Positions 36,284 to 46,057 of a stretch of DNA of 64,000 nt are shown in pieces. The notes under the pieces were generated by a model. That model was given only the letters and a program-made list of their open reading frames with translations. It was not told where the DNA came from and did no database searches. Numbering within the stretch: position 1 is the first letter of the stretch; every line of letters begins with the position of its first letter. This stretch comes from Candidatus Phycorickettsia trachydisci (GTDB taxonomy: Bacteria > Pseudomonadota > Alphaproteobacteria > Rickettsiales > Rickettsiaceae): contig NZ_CP027845.1 of NCBI RefSeq assembly GCF_003015145.1, positions 1,376,501 to 1,440,500 of the forward strand, read 5' to 3'. Position numbers and translations under genes: made by a program.

Positions 36284-36571
36284 CTAGGTGCTAACTATGA
36301 AGTTACTCGCATAGCTTTTTTTACGAGGTTTAGGTAGAGTGGCCTTAATATACTCGTATTCTATATTATTTTGTTTTGCAAAATTGATTGCATCATCTAA
36401 TGTATCAAATTGCATTTTAATTTGAGCAACCGGGTCGCTGCATCCTGTCCATTGATGATGAATTTCCTGATATCTTTGTTCTTTTGACTCTACTGCAACT
36501 AGTAGATATTTCTTAAATGCTCTACCTGACTGAGTGACACATTTAGAAGGTTGTAAAATGACAGCTTTCAT
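36284..36571 (-). CDS. Complex I NDUFS4-like (ETC complex I subunit) protein
   Basis: A 95-residue protein. It starts A-x-I-x-x-P-S-K-C-V-T-Q-S-G and carries the WTGCSDPVAQIKMQFDTLDDAI segment and the AI-x-FA-x-x-x-x-I-x-Y-x-Y close of the NDUFS4/ETC_C1 family. In alphaproteobacteria it is a supernumerary subunit of NADH dehydrogenase at the Fe-S arm. The other nuo genes are not in this window. It is divergent from xseB. Confidence 0.88.
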   Translation of the reverse strand: MKAVILQPSKCVTQSGRAFKKYLLVAVESKEQRYQEIHHQWTGCSDPVAQIKMQFDTLDDAINFAKQNNIEYEYIKATLPKPRKKSYASNFIVST

Positions 36572-36615
36572 AATAAAATCTGGAATAAAGATTAATTAAA
36601 TTATAGCAGAATAAT

Positions 36616-36879
36616 ATGACTCCTAAACAAAAAGAGACAGATTTAGTGAAAGAAATCGAAAGTATGACTTATGAAGCAGCATTTATTGAATTAGAAAATA
36701 TTGTTAAAAACATCAATTCGGGAAGTCAAAACTTGGATTCGGTAGTAAAATCTTTAGAAAGAGCCTTTGCTTTGGCTAAACATTGTCAAACAAAGCTAAA
36801 CAGTGCAAAGCTTGATATCAGAAAAATGGTGCAGGACTATGAGGGAAATACTTCCACTCAGGAAGTGACGAACTTATAG
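36616..36879 (+). CDS. xseB: Exodeoxyribonuclease VII small subunit
   Basis: An 87-residue protein. The MTYEAAFIELENIVKNINSG and LDSVVKSLERAFALAKHCQT segments match XseB, a small helical-hairpin protein that binds the XseA large subunit. The complex degrades single-stranded DNA in both directions. xseA is not seen nearby. An N-terminal ~16-residue extension precedes the core. Confidence 0.92.
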   Translation: MTPKQKETDLVKEIESMTYEAAFIELENIVKNINSGSQNLDSVVKSLERAFALAKHCQTKLNSAKLDIRKMVQDYEGNTSTQEVTNL

Positions 36880-36998
36880 ATAGAGAATATTGATAGCTCA
36901 AAATAATGCATACAAAAATATATAATCTCAACTATAACGTTAATGAGAAGAAGGATTTTTTGAAGCAAAATGTTTTCTATCAATAATTACCTTACAAT

Positions 36999-38795
36999 AT
37001 GTTTCCAGAATTATTGCTTAATCCAACAAATGATGGTGATAATAAAGGTATAAGTCCCCAAAACTTTGCTCAAGAAATAATATCTGGAGAAGAAAAGTTA
37101 ATAAAAAATTTGCCTTATATTTGCCAGAAGGCGGCAATAGATCTGTGCAAGCAGAAAAAATATAAAGAAGCTAGCAAAGAATTTAAAAAAATATACCTAA
37201 CTACTCAAGATGACCATTATAAAGCTTTGTTTTTGCATACTCATGCAATGATTTTGCAAGAAGGTGGAAAGTCTGATGAGTCTATTGCTAAAAACTTTGT
37301 TGCTCTTAAATTAGTTAAAGATGAATTTTTTAAGGATAAGATACGATATGAACTCAGCAAGTCTTTGCGAATTCAAGGCATAGAATTTGCAAAACAAAAT
37401 GATTTTGAACGGGCTGCGATTTCAATTGGTGCATCTGTAAAATTAAAATTTAATGGTGACGAAAGGTTTGGAATAATAGATTTTTTTGAGAGTTTAGGAC
37501 GACTTGCAATTGCAGGCGGAAGGTTTGATATAGCTATTCAAAAGTATATAGCTGTTTACCAAATTACGAATGATTCAAACTACAAGGCTAATATCGTATG
37601 TTGCCGAGGTCTTGAGATAATCAATAAGGTTCCAACTACGGGTTTGTGTTGGATAGCGTTAGCTAGTACCATCTGCAGTCCGGATTATGTGGATCGAAAA
37701 TTTTTTCTGGAGTGTTATACAGGAGTTATAAAAGCTTTTTCCATTGACCAAGAGATCAAAATAGCAGAAATTATGTCAATTGACAGAGAAAAAGTTATCC
37801 AAAAATCTGATAAGGAATTATATAAATTTTTGGATATCGATGAAATCAATCTAGATGAAGAGGTGTTGGTATTTGAAAACGTAAATATTTTCAGAATCCA
37901 AGAATCATTAGAAGAGCAGAATCTATTAGAAATAACGCCCCTACATATCGCAGCTTTTTGGGGTCAAATTGATGAAGTGAAAAAAATCCTTGAGGATAAA
38001 GAGATTGATATTAATAAACAAACTATAGGTGGAGATACGGCCTTGCATCTTAGTGTAGTCAATGGGTATCTTGAAATAGTAGAATTATTCTTAAAACATC
38101 CCTGTATTAATATCGCACTTACTTGTGATGATGGTTATACAGCTCTAGAATTATCTATAATAAATAGTCGCTTAGAAATATTAGAGTTATTCTTGAATTA
38201 TGACCTAGATCTTAAAAAGCAAGATTATTTAGGTCTTGCTTTTGAAAATAAATCTTACGGCACAATCTTACTATTTTACAGTTTGGGTTTGAAGTTGGAT
38301 TTAGCGGGCGGAGTTTATCAAAATATATCTGTTTTAGTAAATGACATTCAGTATATTTATAACTCTTCTTCCGATATATATAAAATCATTGGAGGTATTC
38401 CTCTTTTGAATGATTTAGAAAAGCAACTATCATTTACTAATGCGTCTTCTGCAATTAAATTTCTATTAGTAGAGCTACATAAAACAATTACTGAATTTTT
38501 GAGTAATATACACAAAGATTTTGCAAGTAAAAGCTCTATTATTATAGATCTTGCAAAGTATTCGAAGATTTTGCCTTATTTAGTGGAAGTGTGTAAGGAA
38601 CTATTGGCCCAAGATCATGATGATGGTATATGTTTTGAGAATGTTCCATGTGTTGGTCTTGTTAAATATTCAGATTTGCCTCGGAATTATAAGACGTTTT
38701 TAAAAGATGATCATGATCAAAAACAGCTATTTAAAGATATAACTGATTTACTAGACTACCTTAATCAACCCGAAACTCAGCTATTGGGGTTCTAA
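36999..38795 (+). CDS. TPR- and ankyrin-repeat protein
   Basis: A 598-residue protein. The first ~270 residues are helical TPR-like repeats (for example ICQKAAIDLCKQKKYKEASK, and a later RFDIAIQKYIAVYQ). Ankyrin repeats follow at ~310-430: TPLHIAAFWGQIDEVKKIL, DTALHLSVVNGYLEIVELFL and YTALELSIINSRLEILELFL. The last ~170 residues are helical without a known motif. No signal peptide is seen. The mix of two protein-interaction repeat types suits a host-directed effector, but nothing in the sequence shows a target. Confidence 0.75.
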   Translation: MFPELLLNPTNDGDNKGISPQNFAQEIISGEEKLIKNLPYICQKAAIDLCKQKKYKEASKEFKKIYLTTQDDHYKALFLHTHAMILQEGGKSDESIAKNFVALKLVKDEFFKDKIRYELSKSLRIQGIEFAKQNDFERAAISIGASVKLKFNGDERFGIIDFFESLGRLAIAGGRFDIAIQKYIAVYQITNDSNYKANIVCCRGLEIINKVPTTGLCWIALASTICSPDYVDRKFFLECYTGVIKAFSIDQEIKIAEIMSIDREKVIQKSDKELYKFLDIDEINLDEEVLVFENVNIFRIQESLEEQNLLEITPLHIAAFWGQIDEVKKILEDKEIDINKQTIGGDTALHLSVVNGYLEIVELFLKHPCINIALTCDDGYTALELSIINSRLEILELFLNYDLDLKKQDYLGLAFENKSYGTILLFYSLGLKLDLAGGVYQNISVLVNDIQYIYNSSSDIYKIIGGIPLLNDLEKQLSFTNASSAIKFLLVELHKTITEFLSNIHKDFASKSSIIIDLAKYSKILPYLVEVCKELLAQDHDDGICFENVPCVGLVKYSDLPRNYKTFLKDDHDQKQLFKDITDLLDYLNQPETQLLGF

Positions 38796-38875
38796 GCAGA
38801 AAGCAACTTCGATAAACTAATTGATTCCAATGGAATAATCTAGTTATTGGCTTTTGACACAAGGTAAATAAAGTT

Positions 38876-39361
38876 TTGTATACCTTAAATGTTTATAGTA
38901 TATATTTTGGGCACTACTGCAAAGATAGTCAGATAAGATTCAAACAAGAAATACATAAAGTTGAAGGCAAGAAACAAGAAATTTTTAAAAATTTTATAAG
39001 TATACCTTATAAGCTAAGCAAGTCTTTAAATTTTATAAAAGAGCAATTTCCAGAGATATCAAATTTTTTACCACAAGAGCTTTTGCATAACGCTTTGTCT
39101 TCAATAATAAGAATATATAGTAAAAAATATACTGAAGGTTTTTCAGATAAGAGTGTTAAAACTGATCAACCTGAACCAAGTATAAAAGGAGAAATAAAAG
39201 CAAGTATAATATCATTTTTGCTATTCAACGAACAATAGGACGCAGGCATGCTTTGCATAGAAGGTTTAGAAGCTCCTTGGACTCTAGAGAAGAATGTTGA
39301 TTCAGAGTGCAATCAAGAGATACTAAGCATCTCAGATAACAATTGGATTATATGGGAGTAG
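38876..39361 (+). pseudogene. Truncated paralogue of the neighbouring ankyrin protein, nonsense-mutated
   Basis: The frame from a TTG at 38876 matches the C-terminal half of the gene at 39481-40800 (FKQEIHKVEGKKQEIFKNF against FREEIYKIEDIGQKIFKNY; SIIRIYSKKYT; IKGEIKASIISFL). It stops at TAG 39236-39238 exactly where the relative has TGG (EEQWDA becomes NEQ-stop-DA). The same frame then continues as DAGMLCIEGLEAPW to a second stop at 39359-39361. The ankyrin part is absent. It is a tandem duplicate that lost its N-terminus and acquired an amber codon. Confidence 0.8.
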
Positions 39362-39480
39362 TGTAAGACATAAATATGAACTAATGTTACATATTTAAAT
39401 AATTTATATTTATATCTTATTATTGTTATTCTTATAATTTTAGATATAATTTAAATTAAGGTAATTAAATATGGCATTTT

Positions 39481-40800
39481 ATGACAAGAGAAGAACAAAA
39501 AGCTTTATTAGAAGCTATAAGGGCAGGCAACTTAGAAACTGTTAGAGAATTACTCCACAATACTAAACCATTAGAAGGTGAATGCATAATTAATGATGTG
39601 ATAGTTGATGTTACTACTCAAAGGCCATCTACCTTAATACATGAAGCCTTATCTCAAATAGAAATTTTAAAAACTCTCCTCTTTTATCATGCCAAGCCCG
39701 ATATAAGTATTACCGAGACAAGTGAATTACCTCATTTAGAACAAAAAATTTCTACAAACACTCCTCCATTAAGCCAAGCTATAATCAATATGGCGCTTCG
39801 TAACCAAAATAATTATGCTGTATTTGCTTTAATTGAGGCTGGAGTTGATGTCAATTTAGAATGGAAGGAGTATAGGTTTAATTCTAACGATGGATCTCTT
39901 CTTGCATTTGCCCATCATACACCCTTATACAATGCTATGAAACTCGCAGCACAAGACATCAACCCTCGAGTACAAGAAAAATTCATACCAGTAGTTTATA
40001 GACTACTTGAAGCAGGAGCTGACCCAGGTATTCGCGCACGTTTCATACCAGATGTTCCGTTTGATATGTTTGATAACACATTTCATTTAGCTTTAATGAG
40101 TAAAAAACCCGAATTAATTGATGCTATGTATTCTATATGGTCTAAGAAAAATTCACTAACATCTTTACATAACATTATAATCTTAACTCTCTATCTATCA
40201 GTATCCGAAAATGAAATTAACAAGACCCTAACTCAACAATATCAAAGAGATGATTGGTGGATCGATGATTTGAAACAAAAAACTCAAGAACATGTTGGTA
40301 AATTTCGTGAAGAAATTTATAAAATTGAAGATATAGGACAAAAAATTTTCAAAAATTATATAAAGATACCTTATAAGTTTGACAAGCCCTTGGATATGAT
40401 AAAAAAGTATTATCCAAATAATTTAGATGCCCTGCCAAAAGAAATTTTTCAGAATAATCATGATACTTTAGCTTCAATAATTAGAATATACAGCGAAAAA
40501 TATACTCAAAGCTTTCCAAATAAGGTTCTTGGATTACTAGAAAAGATATGGACGTATGTAATAGATTATCTACCATTTTTAAACAAAGATGATAAAACAG
40601 ACTCACTAGAGCCAAATATAAAAGGGGACTTAAAAGCAAATATAATATCATTTTTGCCACTCGAAGAACAATGGGACGCAATTATGCTCTCTAAAAAAGG
40701 TTTAGAAGATCCTTGGCTTCCACCAAAAGAGTTAGAAATTCCAAAGCAAAAGATAACTGGCCTGAGTGCAGAATTTGCGGAAATGTGTACAATATCGTAG
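39481..40800 (+). CDS. Ankyrin-repeat protein with conserved ISFL C-terminal motif
   Basis: A 439-residue protein. Divergent ankyrin repeats occupy residues ~1-230: the EEQKALLEAIRAGNLETVRELL start, then NNYAVFALIEAGVDVNLEW and a later YRLLEAGADPGIRAR. The C-terminal half is helical and ends in NIKGDLKANIISFL, then PLEEQWDAIMLSKKGLEDPW. That segment resembles an F-box-like hydrophobic helix pair. A truncated paralogue lies directly upstream. The function is unknown; an effector role is inferred. Confidence 0.75.
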   Translation: MTREEQKALLEAIRAGNLETVRELLHNTKPLEGECIINDVIVDVTTQRPSTLIHEALSQIEILKTLLFYHAKPDISITETSELPHLEQKISTNTPPLSQAIINMALRNQNNYAVFALIEAGVDVNLEWKEYRFNSNDGSLLAFAHHTPLYNAMKLAAQDINPRVQEKFIPVVYRLLEAGADPGIRARFIPDVPFDMFDNTFHLALMSKKPELIDAMYSIWSKKNSLTSLHNIIILTLYLSVSENEINKTLTQQYQRDDWWIDDLKQKTQEHVGKFREEIYKIEDIGQKIFKNYIKIPYKFDKPLDMIKKYYPNNLDALPKEIFQNNHDTLASIIRIYSEKYTQSFPNKVLGLLEKIWTYVIDYLPFLNKDDKTDSLEPNIKGDLKANIISFLPLEEQWDAIMLSKKGLEDPWLPPKELEIPKQKITGLSAEFAEMCTIS

Positions 40801-40803
40801 AAT

Positions 40804-41244
40804 TTAGATTACATTCGTTAAGATACTAATTTTGTTATGAGAGATTGCTTTATGAACAGGGCATTTTTCAGCTATTTCCTTAAATTTTTGAATTAACTCA
40901 GGTGTTTTGGCTTCCTCAAAAATAATATCGCATGTAAATATATGGCTATTTTCATTGGTTCCTTGTATAGGTGTATGAATAATAGATATTTTGACTTGAA
41001 ATTGCCCAAGTTCCAAATTTTTACGCTTTGCATAAAATTGCAATGTCATCGCCGTACATGTCCCCAAACTAGCAGCAAGTAAATCAAAGGGATTCATACC
41101 ACTATCACTACCACCAATATCTTTAGGTTCATCAGCCATAATGGAATGATTAGCAGTTTTTACAGAAAATGCAAAGGGCCCTACGTCGTTAACCGAAGTG
41201 ATAAGGATCTCTTTCTTTTTTAAATCAGACTGCTGTATCATCAA
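40804..41244 (-). CDS. OsmC family protein
   Basis: A 146-residue protein with the OsmC core: GGSDSGMNPFDLLAASLGTC holds the first redox Cys, followed by TAMTLQFYAKRK, and EIAEKCPVHKAI holds the second. The two cysteines suit a thiol peroxidase acting on organic hydroperoxides, although several OsmC relatives have other roles. It follows gltA by three bases and may share its transcript. Confidence 0.88.
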   Translation of the reverse strand: MMIQQSDLKKKEILITSVNDVGPFAFSVKTANHSIMADEPKDIGGSDSGMNPFDLLAASLGTCTAMTLQFYAKRKNLELGQFQVKISIIHTPIQGTNENSHIFTCDIIFEEAKTPELIQKFKEIAEKCPVHKAISHNKISILTNVI

Positions 41245-41247
41245 CTT

Positions 41248-42534
41248 CTACCTCTTAAAAGGACGCATTGCATAGCCTTTGTATAACTGCCTTGGTCGAT
41301 ATAGTTTTTGCTCCTCATCTTCAAGCATTTCTTTCCATTGAGAAATCCATCCTACAGCCCTTGCCATAGCAAATAGTACAGTAAACATTTGGCTTGGAAT
41401 TCCTATAGCCTGATATATGATACCTGAGTAAAAATCTACGTTTGGATAAAGCTTTCTTGTAATGAAATACTCATCCTGCAAAGCTATGCGTTCTAACTCA
41501 GTTGCAATTAGCAATAATGGATTATCTTTCTGATTAAGTCTTTCTAAAACATTTTTACATGTTACCTTCAACACAGCAGCACGTGGATCGTAGTTCTTAT
41601 AAACCCTATGACCAAAACCCATTAACCTGAAAGTATCATTTTTATCCTTTGCTCTATTGATGTAGTGCGGTATATTCTCAGGAGATTTTATTTCGCGCAA
41701 CATGTTAATTACAGCCTCATTAGCACCTCCATGAGAAGGGCCCCATAAAGAAGCTATACCAGCACTGATACATGCAAATGGGTCTGCGCCGCTTGAGCCT
41801 ACGATACGCACCGTGGAAGTTGAAACGTTTTGTTCATGATCAGCATGCAAGATAAAGATTTTATCAAGTGCATCGACCACAACAGGATCTGGAACGTACT
41901 CTTCACTTGGCACTGAAAACATCATATTCAAGAAATTTGCCGTAAAACTTAAATTAGTCTTAGGATAAACAAATGGTTCTCCAATTGAGTATTTATAAGC
42001 CATAGCCGCAATTGTTGGAATTTTTGCTATAATATTGATAGCAGCAATTTCCCTTTGATCTTTGTCACGGATATTTAATCCGTCATGATAAAATGCGGCT
42101 AAGCAGCCTATTGCTCCAATTAAGATAGCCATTGGATGACCAGAATGACGGAATGCTCCAAAGATATGCCTTAATTGCTCATTCACCATTGAATGTCTAG
42201 CAATCTTTTTTGCAAATTCTTCATACTGTGCTTTGTTAGGAAGCTCCGAATTAAGTAAAAGGTAGCTGCACTCAAGAAAATCAATATTTTCAGCCAAATC
42301 TTTAATATCGTATCCTCGATAACGCAAAATTCCATTATCACCGTCAATATAGCTGATTTTAGAGGTACATGATGCAGTCGACATAAAGCCAGGATCAAAG
42401 GTACAATAACCTGATAGTGCATAAAGTTTAGAAACATCTACTACTTTGTGACCGATAGTTGCCGTTTTTACGGGTAATTGATAAGTTTTATCACCAATCT
42501 TTAATTCAGCGAATTCATTTTCCTGATTTGACAT
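41248..42534 (-). CDS. gltA: Citrate synthase
   Basis: A 428-residue protein, the type used widely for Rickettsiales typing. The catalytic residues are in ILHADHEQN (His), [16 protein letters not shown] (His) and DFYSGI (Asp), and [20 protein letters not shown] with [10 protein letters not shown] forms the oxaloacetate pocket. It condenses oxaloacetate and acetyl-CoA to citrate. An osmC gene follows three bases later. Confidence 0.98.
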   Translation of the reverse strand: MSNQENEFAELKIGDKTYQLPVKTATIGHKVVDVSKLYALSGYCTFDPGFMSTASCTSKISYIDGDNGILRYRGYDIKDLAENIDFLECSYLLLNSELPNKAQYEEFAKKIARHSMVNEQLRHIFGAFRHSGHPMAILIGAIGCLAAFYHDGLNIRDKDQREIAAINIIAKIPTIAAMAYKYSIGEPFVYPKTNLSFTANFLNMMFSVPSEEYVPDPVVVDALDKIFILHADHEQNVSTSTVRIVGSSGADPFACISAGIASLWGPSHGGANEAVINMLREIKSPENIPHYINRAKDKNDTFRLMGFGHRVYKNYDPRAAVLKVTCKNVLERLNQKDNPLLLIATELERIALQDEYFITRKLYPNVDFYSGIIYQAIGIPSQMFTVLFAMARAVGWISQWKEMLEDEEQKLYRPRQLYKGYAMRPFKR

Positions 42535-42587
42535 AAAAGCATAAATTTAAGTTGCTTTTATGATCTTAGCAGCAAGCTTTGTAATAC

Positions 42588-43304
42588 TTAATTCAAAATG
42601 CTTTTTGTGCGTAAAATATTTTGAAGATGTAGCAAATCAAACCACGTGTCCTTCTTTTTAAAAGGCTGACGCAAGAGATATGCAGGGTGAAAAATTGCGG
42701 TTGTTGGAACGTTTTGAATGTAAGAATTTGAGTACATATGAAGCTTGCGCCTAAAGCTGGATGTTTGAGCGTTTTTACCAAATAAAGTAGTTAGCGCAAC
42801 TCCTCCAACCATAACAATAATCTGAGGATTGATTAGCGCAATATGCTTTTCAAGAAATGGTCTGCAGATTTCTACCTCTTCTGCTAAAGGCTGACGGTTA
42901 TTTGGTGGCCGCCAGAACACAGTGTTTGTAATATAAAAATTCTTGCTTCGAGATAGCCCTATGCTACTTAGCGCGGTATCTAGTAACTTTCCGCTCATAC
43001 CGCAAAAAGGTATTCCCTGCTCATCCTCAGTTGCACCTGGTGCCTCTCCGATTAGCATAATTCTTGCGTTCGCCTGACCGTCAGCAAATACTAAGTTTTT
43101 TGCGCCAAATTTTAATTCACACAACTCAAAATTTTCTAATGCATTCTTAAGCTCTATGAGGCTAGAAGCCGTATCAGCAATACTTCTTGCATAATCTACT
43201 TTATCAGTTAAGGACTCTATCTTATTCGAAGCTTTTTCCTGAGCAGGAATTAAAAAATCTATTTCCATTAAATTGTACCATTTAAGTAAATTTTCTTGGT
43301 TCAT
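42588..43304 (-). CDS. Family 4 uracil-DNA glycosylase
   Basis: A 238-residue protein. IMLIGEAPGATEDEQGIPFC contains the family 4 motif (GEAPG-x-x-E), ITNTVFWRPPNNRQP holds the second strand motif, and HPAYLLRQP is the C-terminal motif. Family 4 enzymes remove uracil from DNA and often bind a 4Fe-4S cluster. Cysteines are present in ELCEL and EICRP, near the expected ligand positions. It overlaps the end of pepP by four bases. Confidence 0.9.
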   Translation of the reverse strand: MNQENLLKWYNLMEIDFLIPAQEKASNKIESLTDKVDYARSIADTASSLIELKNALENFELCELKFGAKNLVFADGQANARIMLIGEAPGATEDEQGIPFCGMSGKLLDTALSSIGLSRSKNFYITNTVFWRPPNNRQPLAEEVEICRPFLEKHIALINPQIIVMVGGVALTTLFGKNAQTSSFRRKLHMYSNSYIQNVPTTAIFHPAYLLRQPFKKKDTWFDLLHLQNILRTKSILN

Positions 43305-44938
43305 ACCGATTCTAACTCTTTTTGTAAAAATTCACGAGCCTTGATTGACAGATGAGGCTTAATGCGCTTATCTATTTTATTGTAATAAGTCTTAATCCAA
43401 CTAACCTCTTCTTTAGTCAGTATACTTTTATCTATTAACTTACTACAAAATGGCAGCATAGTTAAATCCTCGAATTCTAAAAAATCTGGATTAGAAGATT
43501 GTTTTACATATAACAAATTTTCTATCCTAATCCCAAACTCACCTTCTTTATAAAATCCAGGCTCATTTGAAAGTATCATGCCTTCTTTTAACACCACATT
43601 GTTAACGGCGCTAATACCACAAGGACCTTCATGCACGCTTAAAAAATTGCCAACTCCATGCCCCGTTGAGTGAGGATAATCTGCAAAGTGCTCCCAAAGA
43701 TAAATGCGTGCTAAGGAATCTAGGTTTGCACCAGTTACTCCTTTTTTGAACTTGGTTTTAGCAAGATTAATATGACCTTTAAGCACAAGCGTGTAGTATA
43801 GCTTCTCTTTTGCAGTTGGCTCTCCTAAGTATATCACTCTGGTCACATCAGTCGTGCCACCATAATAATGCCCCCCTGTATCTATAAGCAATATCCCTTG
43901 TTTTTCAATTTTCTTAGACTCATCTTCTAAAGGGCGATAATGGATGATTGATCTATTTTCTTTAAATCCACAAATGGCGTGAAAACTTTCTTTTATGTAG
44001 CCATCTTGCTTCTTACGCTCCTCAATTAATTTGCATGATATGTCATACTCACTTATACCAGCTTTAATCCAGGCCAAAACTTCACAAATCGCAACCGCAT
44101 CTTTAATATGCACGTCTTTTGCATTTTCTATTTCTTCTTGGGTTTTACAAGCTTGATCTAACTTGTAAAAGATATCGTGTTCATAATCTTTGCAGCTGTT
44201 TAGAAATTCAAGAGGAATAGTATCTAGATCAAGAGCTATGTTCTCGCGCTTATTTAAATAAGACGAAAGTTTCGTCACAGGTAAGTGTTTAACTTTTAAG
44301 CTATTCAAATACTTTAAGACATCAGATGAGAGGTTAGCGTCAGTAAAAAGTATCAGCTGCTTTTTTAATGAAAGCAGATAAGCATTAAACATACCTCTTT
44401 GATCATCGGCTTTACTGCGCAAGTTTAATAAGTAGCAAACGCTAGATGTATCCGTAATAAGGTAATTTTTGTTCTTTAGTCTCTTTAACTTATCAATTGC
44501 TCTACTGCCAGCATATTTATCAGGATAAACAAACACCTCTTTATCATCTGAAGTTTTTATTTCAATGAGAGCGTCATATTTAACAGCTAAAAGATTTAGC
44601 TTTTCAAAATTTGTCAGCTGTTTTTTAGTAAAAAGCATTGGATGATATCCCAGTGTATCTTCTGGTTTTACAAAGTCACTCCAATTAAAATCTTTTAAGC
44701 TTGAAATTGGAAAGATAGTAAAAAGATTTTTATCTAGCTGTTTTCCCGCTTGCTCCAAATACCTACCATCAGTAAAAAATAATGCTTTATCCATTAATAG
44801 AACAATAATGGCATTAGAACCTGAAAAATTTGTAAGCTTTTGAATGGTAGAGTTGTAATTTTGAAAACCGTCGGTAGTATGAAGTATATAACCCTGAATG
44901 CTCCCAGTACGGCAAAATTTTCTAAAACTGTCGATCAT
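43301..44938 (-). CDS. pepP: Xaa-Pro aminopeptidase (M24B)
   Basis: A 545-residue protein. The two creatinase-type N-terminal domains (~residues 1-280) are followed by a pita-bread peptidase domain. Metal ligands are seen in LLIDTGGHYYGGTTDVTR (two Asp), PHSTGHGVG (His), NEPGFY (Glu) and GIRIENLL (Glu). It cleaves the first residue from peptides with proline second. It belongs to the long form (about 550-600 residues). It is four bases from the glycosylase and just downstream of rnpB. Confidence 0.95.
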   Translation of the reverse strand: MIDSFRKFCRTGSIQGYILHTTDGFQNYNSTIQKLTNFSGSNAIIVLLMDKALFFTDGRYLEQAGKQLDKNLFTIFPISSLKDFNWSDFVKPEDTLGYHPMLFTKKQLTNFEKLNLLAVKYDALIEIKTSDDKEVFVYPDKYAGSRAIDKLKRLKNKNYLITDTSSVCYLLNLRSKADDQRGMFNAYLLSLKKQLILFTDANLSSDVLKYLNSLKVKHLPVTKLSSYLNKRENIALDLDTIPLEFLNSCKDYEHDIFYKLDQACKTQEEIENAKDVHIKDAVAICEVLAWIKAGISEYDISCKLIEERKKQDGYIKESFHAICGFKENRSIIHYRPLEDESKKIEKQGILLIDTGGHYYGGTTDVTRVIYLGEPTAKEKLYYTLVLKGHINLAKTKFKKGVTGANLDSLARIYLWEHFADYPHSTGHGVGNFLSVHEGPCGISAVNNVVLKEGMILSNEPGFYKEGEFGIRIENLLYVKQSSNPDFLEFEDLTMLPFCSKLIDKSILTKEEVSWIKTYYNKIDKRIKPHLSIKAREFLQKELESV

Positions 44939-44956
44939 AAAAAATATTTATCAAGG

Positions 44957-45476
44957 GTGAACCGTAAGCCGGATTCTGTAACTATGCTACTCACAAATGG
45001 TTATTTTTAGAAATTTTTTAGGCGCAGGCGCGCAGAAAACCGAAGAATACTTTAATAGTATTTGAGGATTTGAGCACGACTGCAACAACAAAAAGATTAA
45101 AAAGAACCTTTTGTGAGCAGCATAGGTGCAGTTATTCATCTAGGACAAGTATCACTACTCATCTCAAGCGACCTACCCGCGCGGCCCTTACGTCTTCAAG
45201 AGGTAATTAGTAGGAAAATTACTATAATAGCTGCGCCTATTTGGTCTTGCACCTAGTGGGGTTTGCAATGCAAAATCTGTCGCCAGATTCCCGGTGCGCT
45301 CTTACCGCACCTTTTCACCCTTACCAAAAAATAAAAAAACTTTATGGCGGTATACTTTCTGTTGCACTTTCCCTCAGAGCTAAAGCCCTGGCTGGCCGTT
45401 AACCAGCACTATTTTTCCTTGGTGTCCGGACTTTCCTCAAAACGCGATTGCGCCTTGCAACTGCACATTCACCCTA
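44957..45476 (-). ncRNA. rnpB: RNase P RNA with palindromic insertion
   Basis: The minus strand carries the class A hallmarks: TTTGAGGAAAGTCCGGAC near the 5' end (45426-45443), AGAGCGCACCGG and AGGTGCAAGACCAAAT in the middle, the CCTAGATGAATAACTGC stretch (~45128-45148), and the closing ACAGAATCCGGCTTACGGTTCA (44959-44980). At ~520 bases it is longer than usual (about 380-400) because of an insertion at ~44982-45125 near the 3' end. The outer ends are estimates. A -10-like TATAAT is at 45485-45480 upstream of the 5' end. Confidence 0.93.
44982..45125. repeat. 144-base palindromic element inside rnpB
   Basis: The arms CTATGCTACTCACAAA (44982-44997) and TTTGTGAGCAGCATAG (45110-45125) are inverted copies with one mismatch. 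The stem continues inwards as GGTTATTTTTAG against TTAAAAAGAACC with one bulged base. A further palindrome AATACTTTAATAGTATT lies near the centre (~45045-45061). The result is a long hairpin that can be carried in the RNA without breaking the flanking core. It resembles the class of palindromic elements described in Rickettsia but is not assigned to a known type. Confidence 0.7.
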
Positions 45477-45521
45477 TTTATTATAATAGATGTATAATAC
45501 AATTAAATCAAGGATAGAGAT

Positions 45522-45752
45522 TTAGTAAGGTTGCTGTCTTTTTTGTAAATAATAGGGAGCTGGACCTTTTCTAATATATTTTCCCTTTTCAAACCTTACT
45601 GAACCTGTAACATTATCTGTTAATGTTGGACCTGTAACTCCATTATTTTGAGAGTTTTCGGGGCGATAATCTTTTAAATTAACCGGTTCTGATGTGCATC
45701 CGCAAAGACAAAAGCAAAAAATAAAGATCTTTAATAAAGGCATTTTATACAA
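45522..45752 (-). CDS. Small lipoprotein
   Basis: A 76-residue protein. Its N-terminus (KIFIFCFCLCGC) gives a lipobox with the lipidated Cys at about residue 19 followed by TSEP. The mature part is ~57 polar residues with a GPTLTDNVTGSVRFEKGKYI stretch. An in-frame second ATG (three codons in) may be used. No function is recognised. Confidence 0.6.
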   Translation of the reverse strand: MYKMPLLKIFIFCFCLCGCTSEPVNLKDYRPENSQNNGVTGPTLTDNVTGSVRFEKGKYIRKGPAPYYLQKRQQPY

Positions 45753-46057
45753 TTTTATAGTTAAATTAACTGCACTTACTGCATGAGTCTAATATCTCAT
45801 AGAACTCGATATTCATCGTATATATTAGGGTACATTGGTTTAAGGAGGGAAGCAAGAGACAGCTTATCATTGAAAACACAAATTATTGCTTTGCTGCTCC
45901 TAAAAGAAAATTCTTGATCCTTAAAATACTAACGTTTTTTGAGACTAATAATTTTGATGGTGATGACCGGATAAAAAGATAAATTACTATGCATTAAGTA
46001 TTGGACTGATATAAATAGTTAAGTTGTACTATTATTATAATTTAACTTATAGTATAT
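45753..46057. other. 305-base gene-free stretch before the VapC pair
   Basis: AT-rich DNA with no convincing ORF, RNA or repeat, apart from the promoter-proximal inverted repeat listed next. Confidence 0.5.
46020..46049 (+). promoter_or_regulatory. Inverted repeat upstream of the antitoxin
   Basis: TAAGTT (46020-46025) and AACTTA (46044-46049) are inverted copies flanking an AT-rich core with TATAAT-like sequence, nine bases before the antitoxin start. Phd-type antitoxins autoregulate by binding such palindromes. The repeat is short, so this is tentative. Confidence 0.35.

Noticed and set aside
44982-45125. The long hairpin as a transcription terminator
   Set aside because: It lies inside rnpB before the conserved 3' end and lacks a terminal U-run, so it is better explained as an insertion.
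44957-45476. Reading this stretch as a protein-coding or empty intergenic region
   Set aside because: No frame is open, and the conserved RNase P elements (GAGGAAAGTCCGGAC and the 3' ACAGAATCCGGCTTAC) identify it as rnpB.
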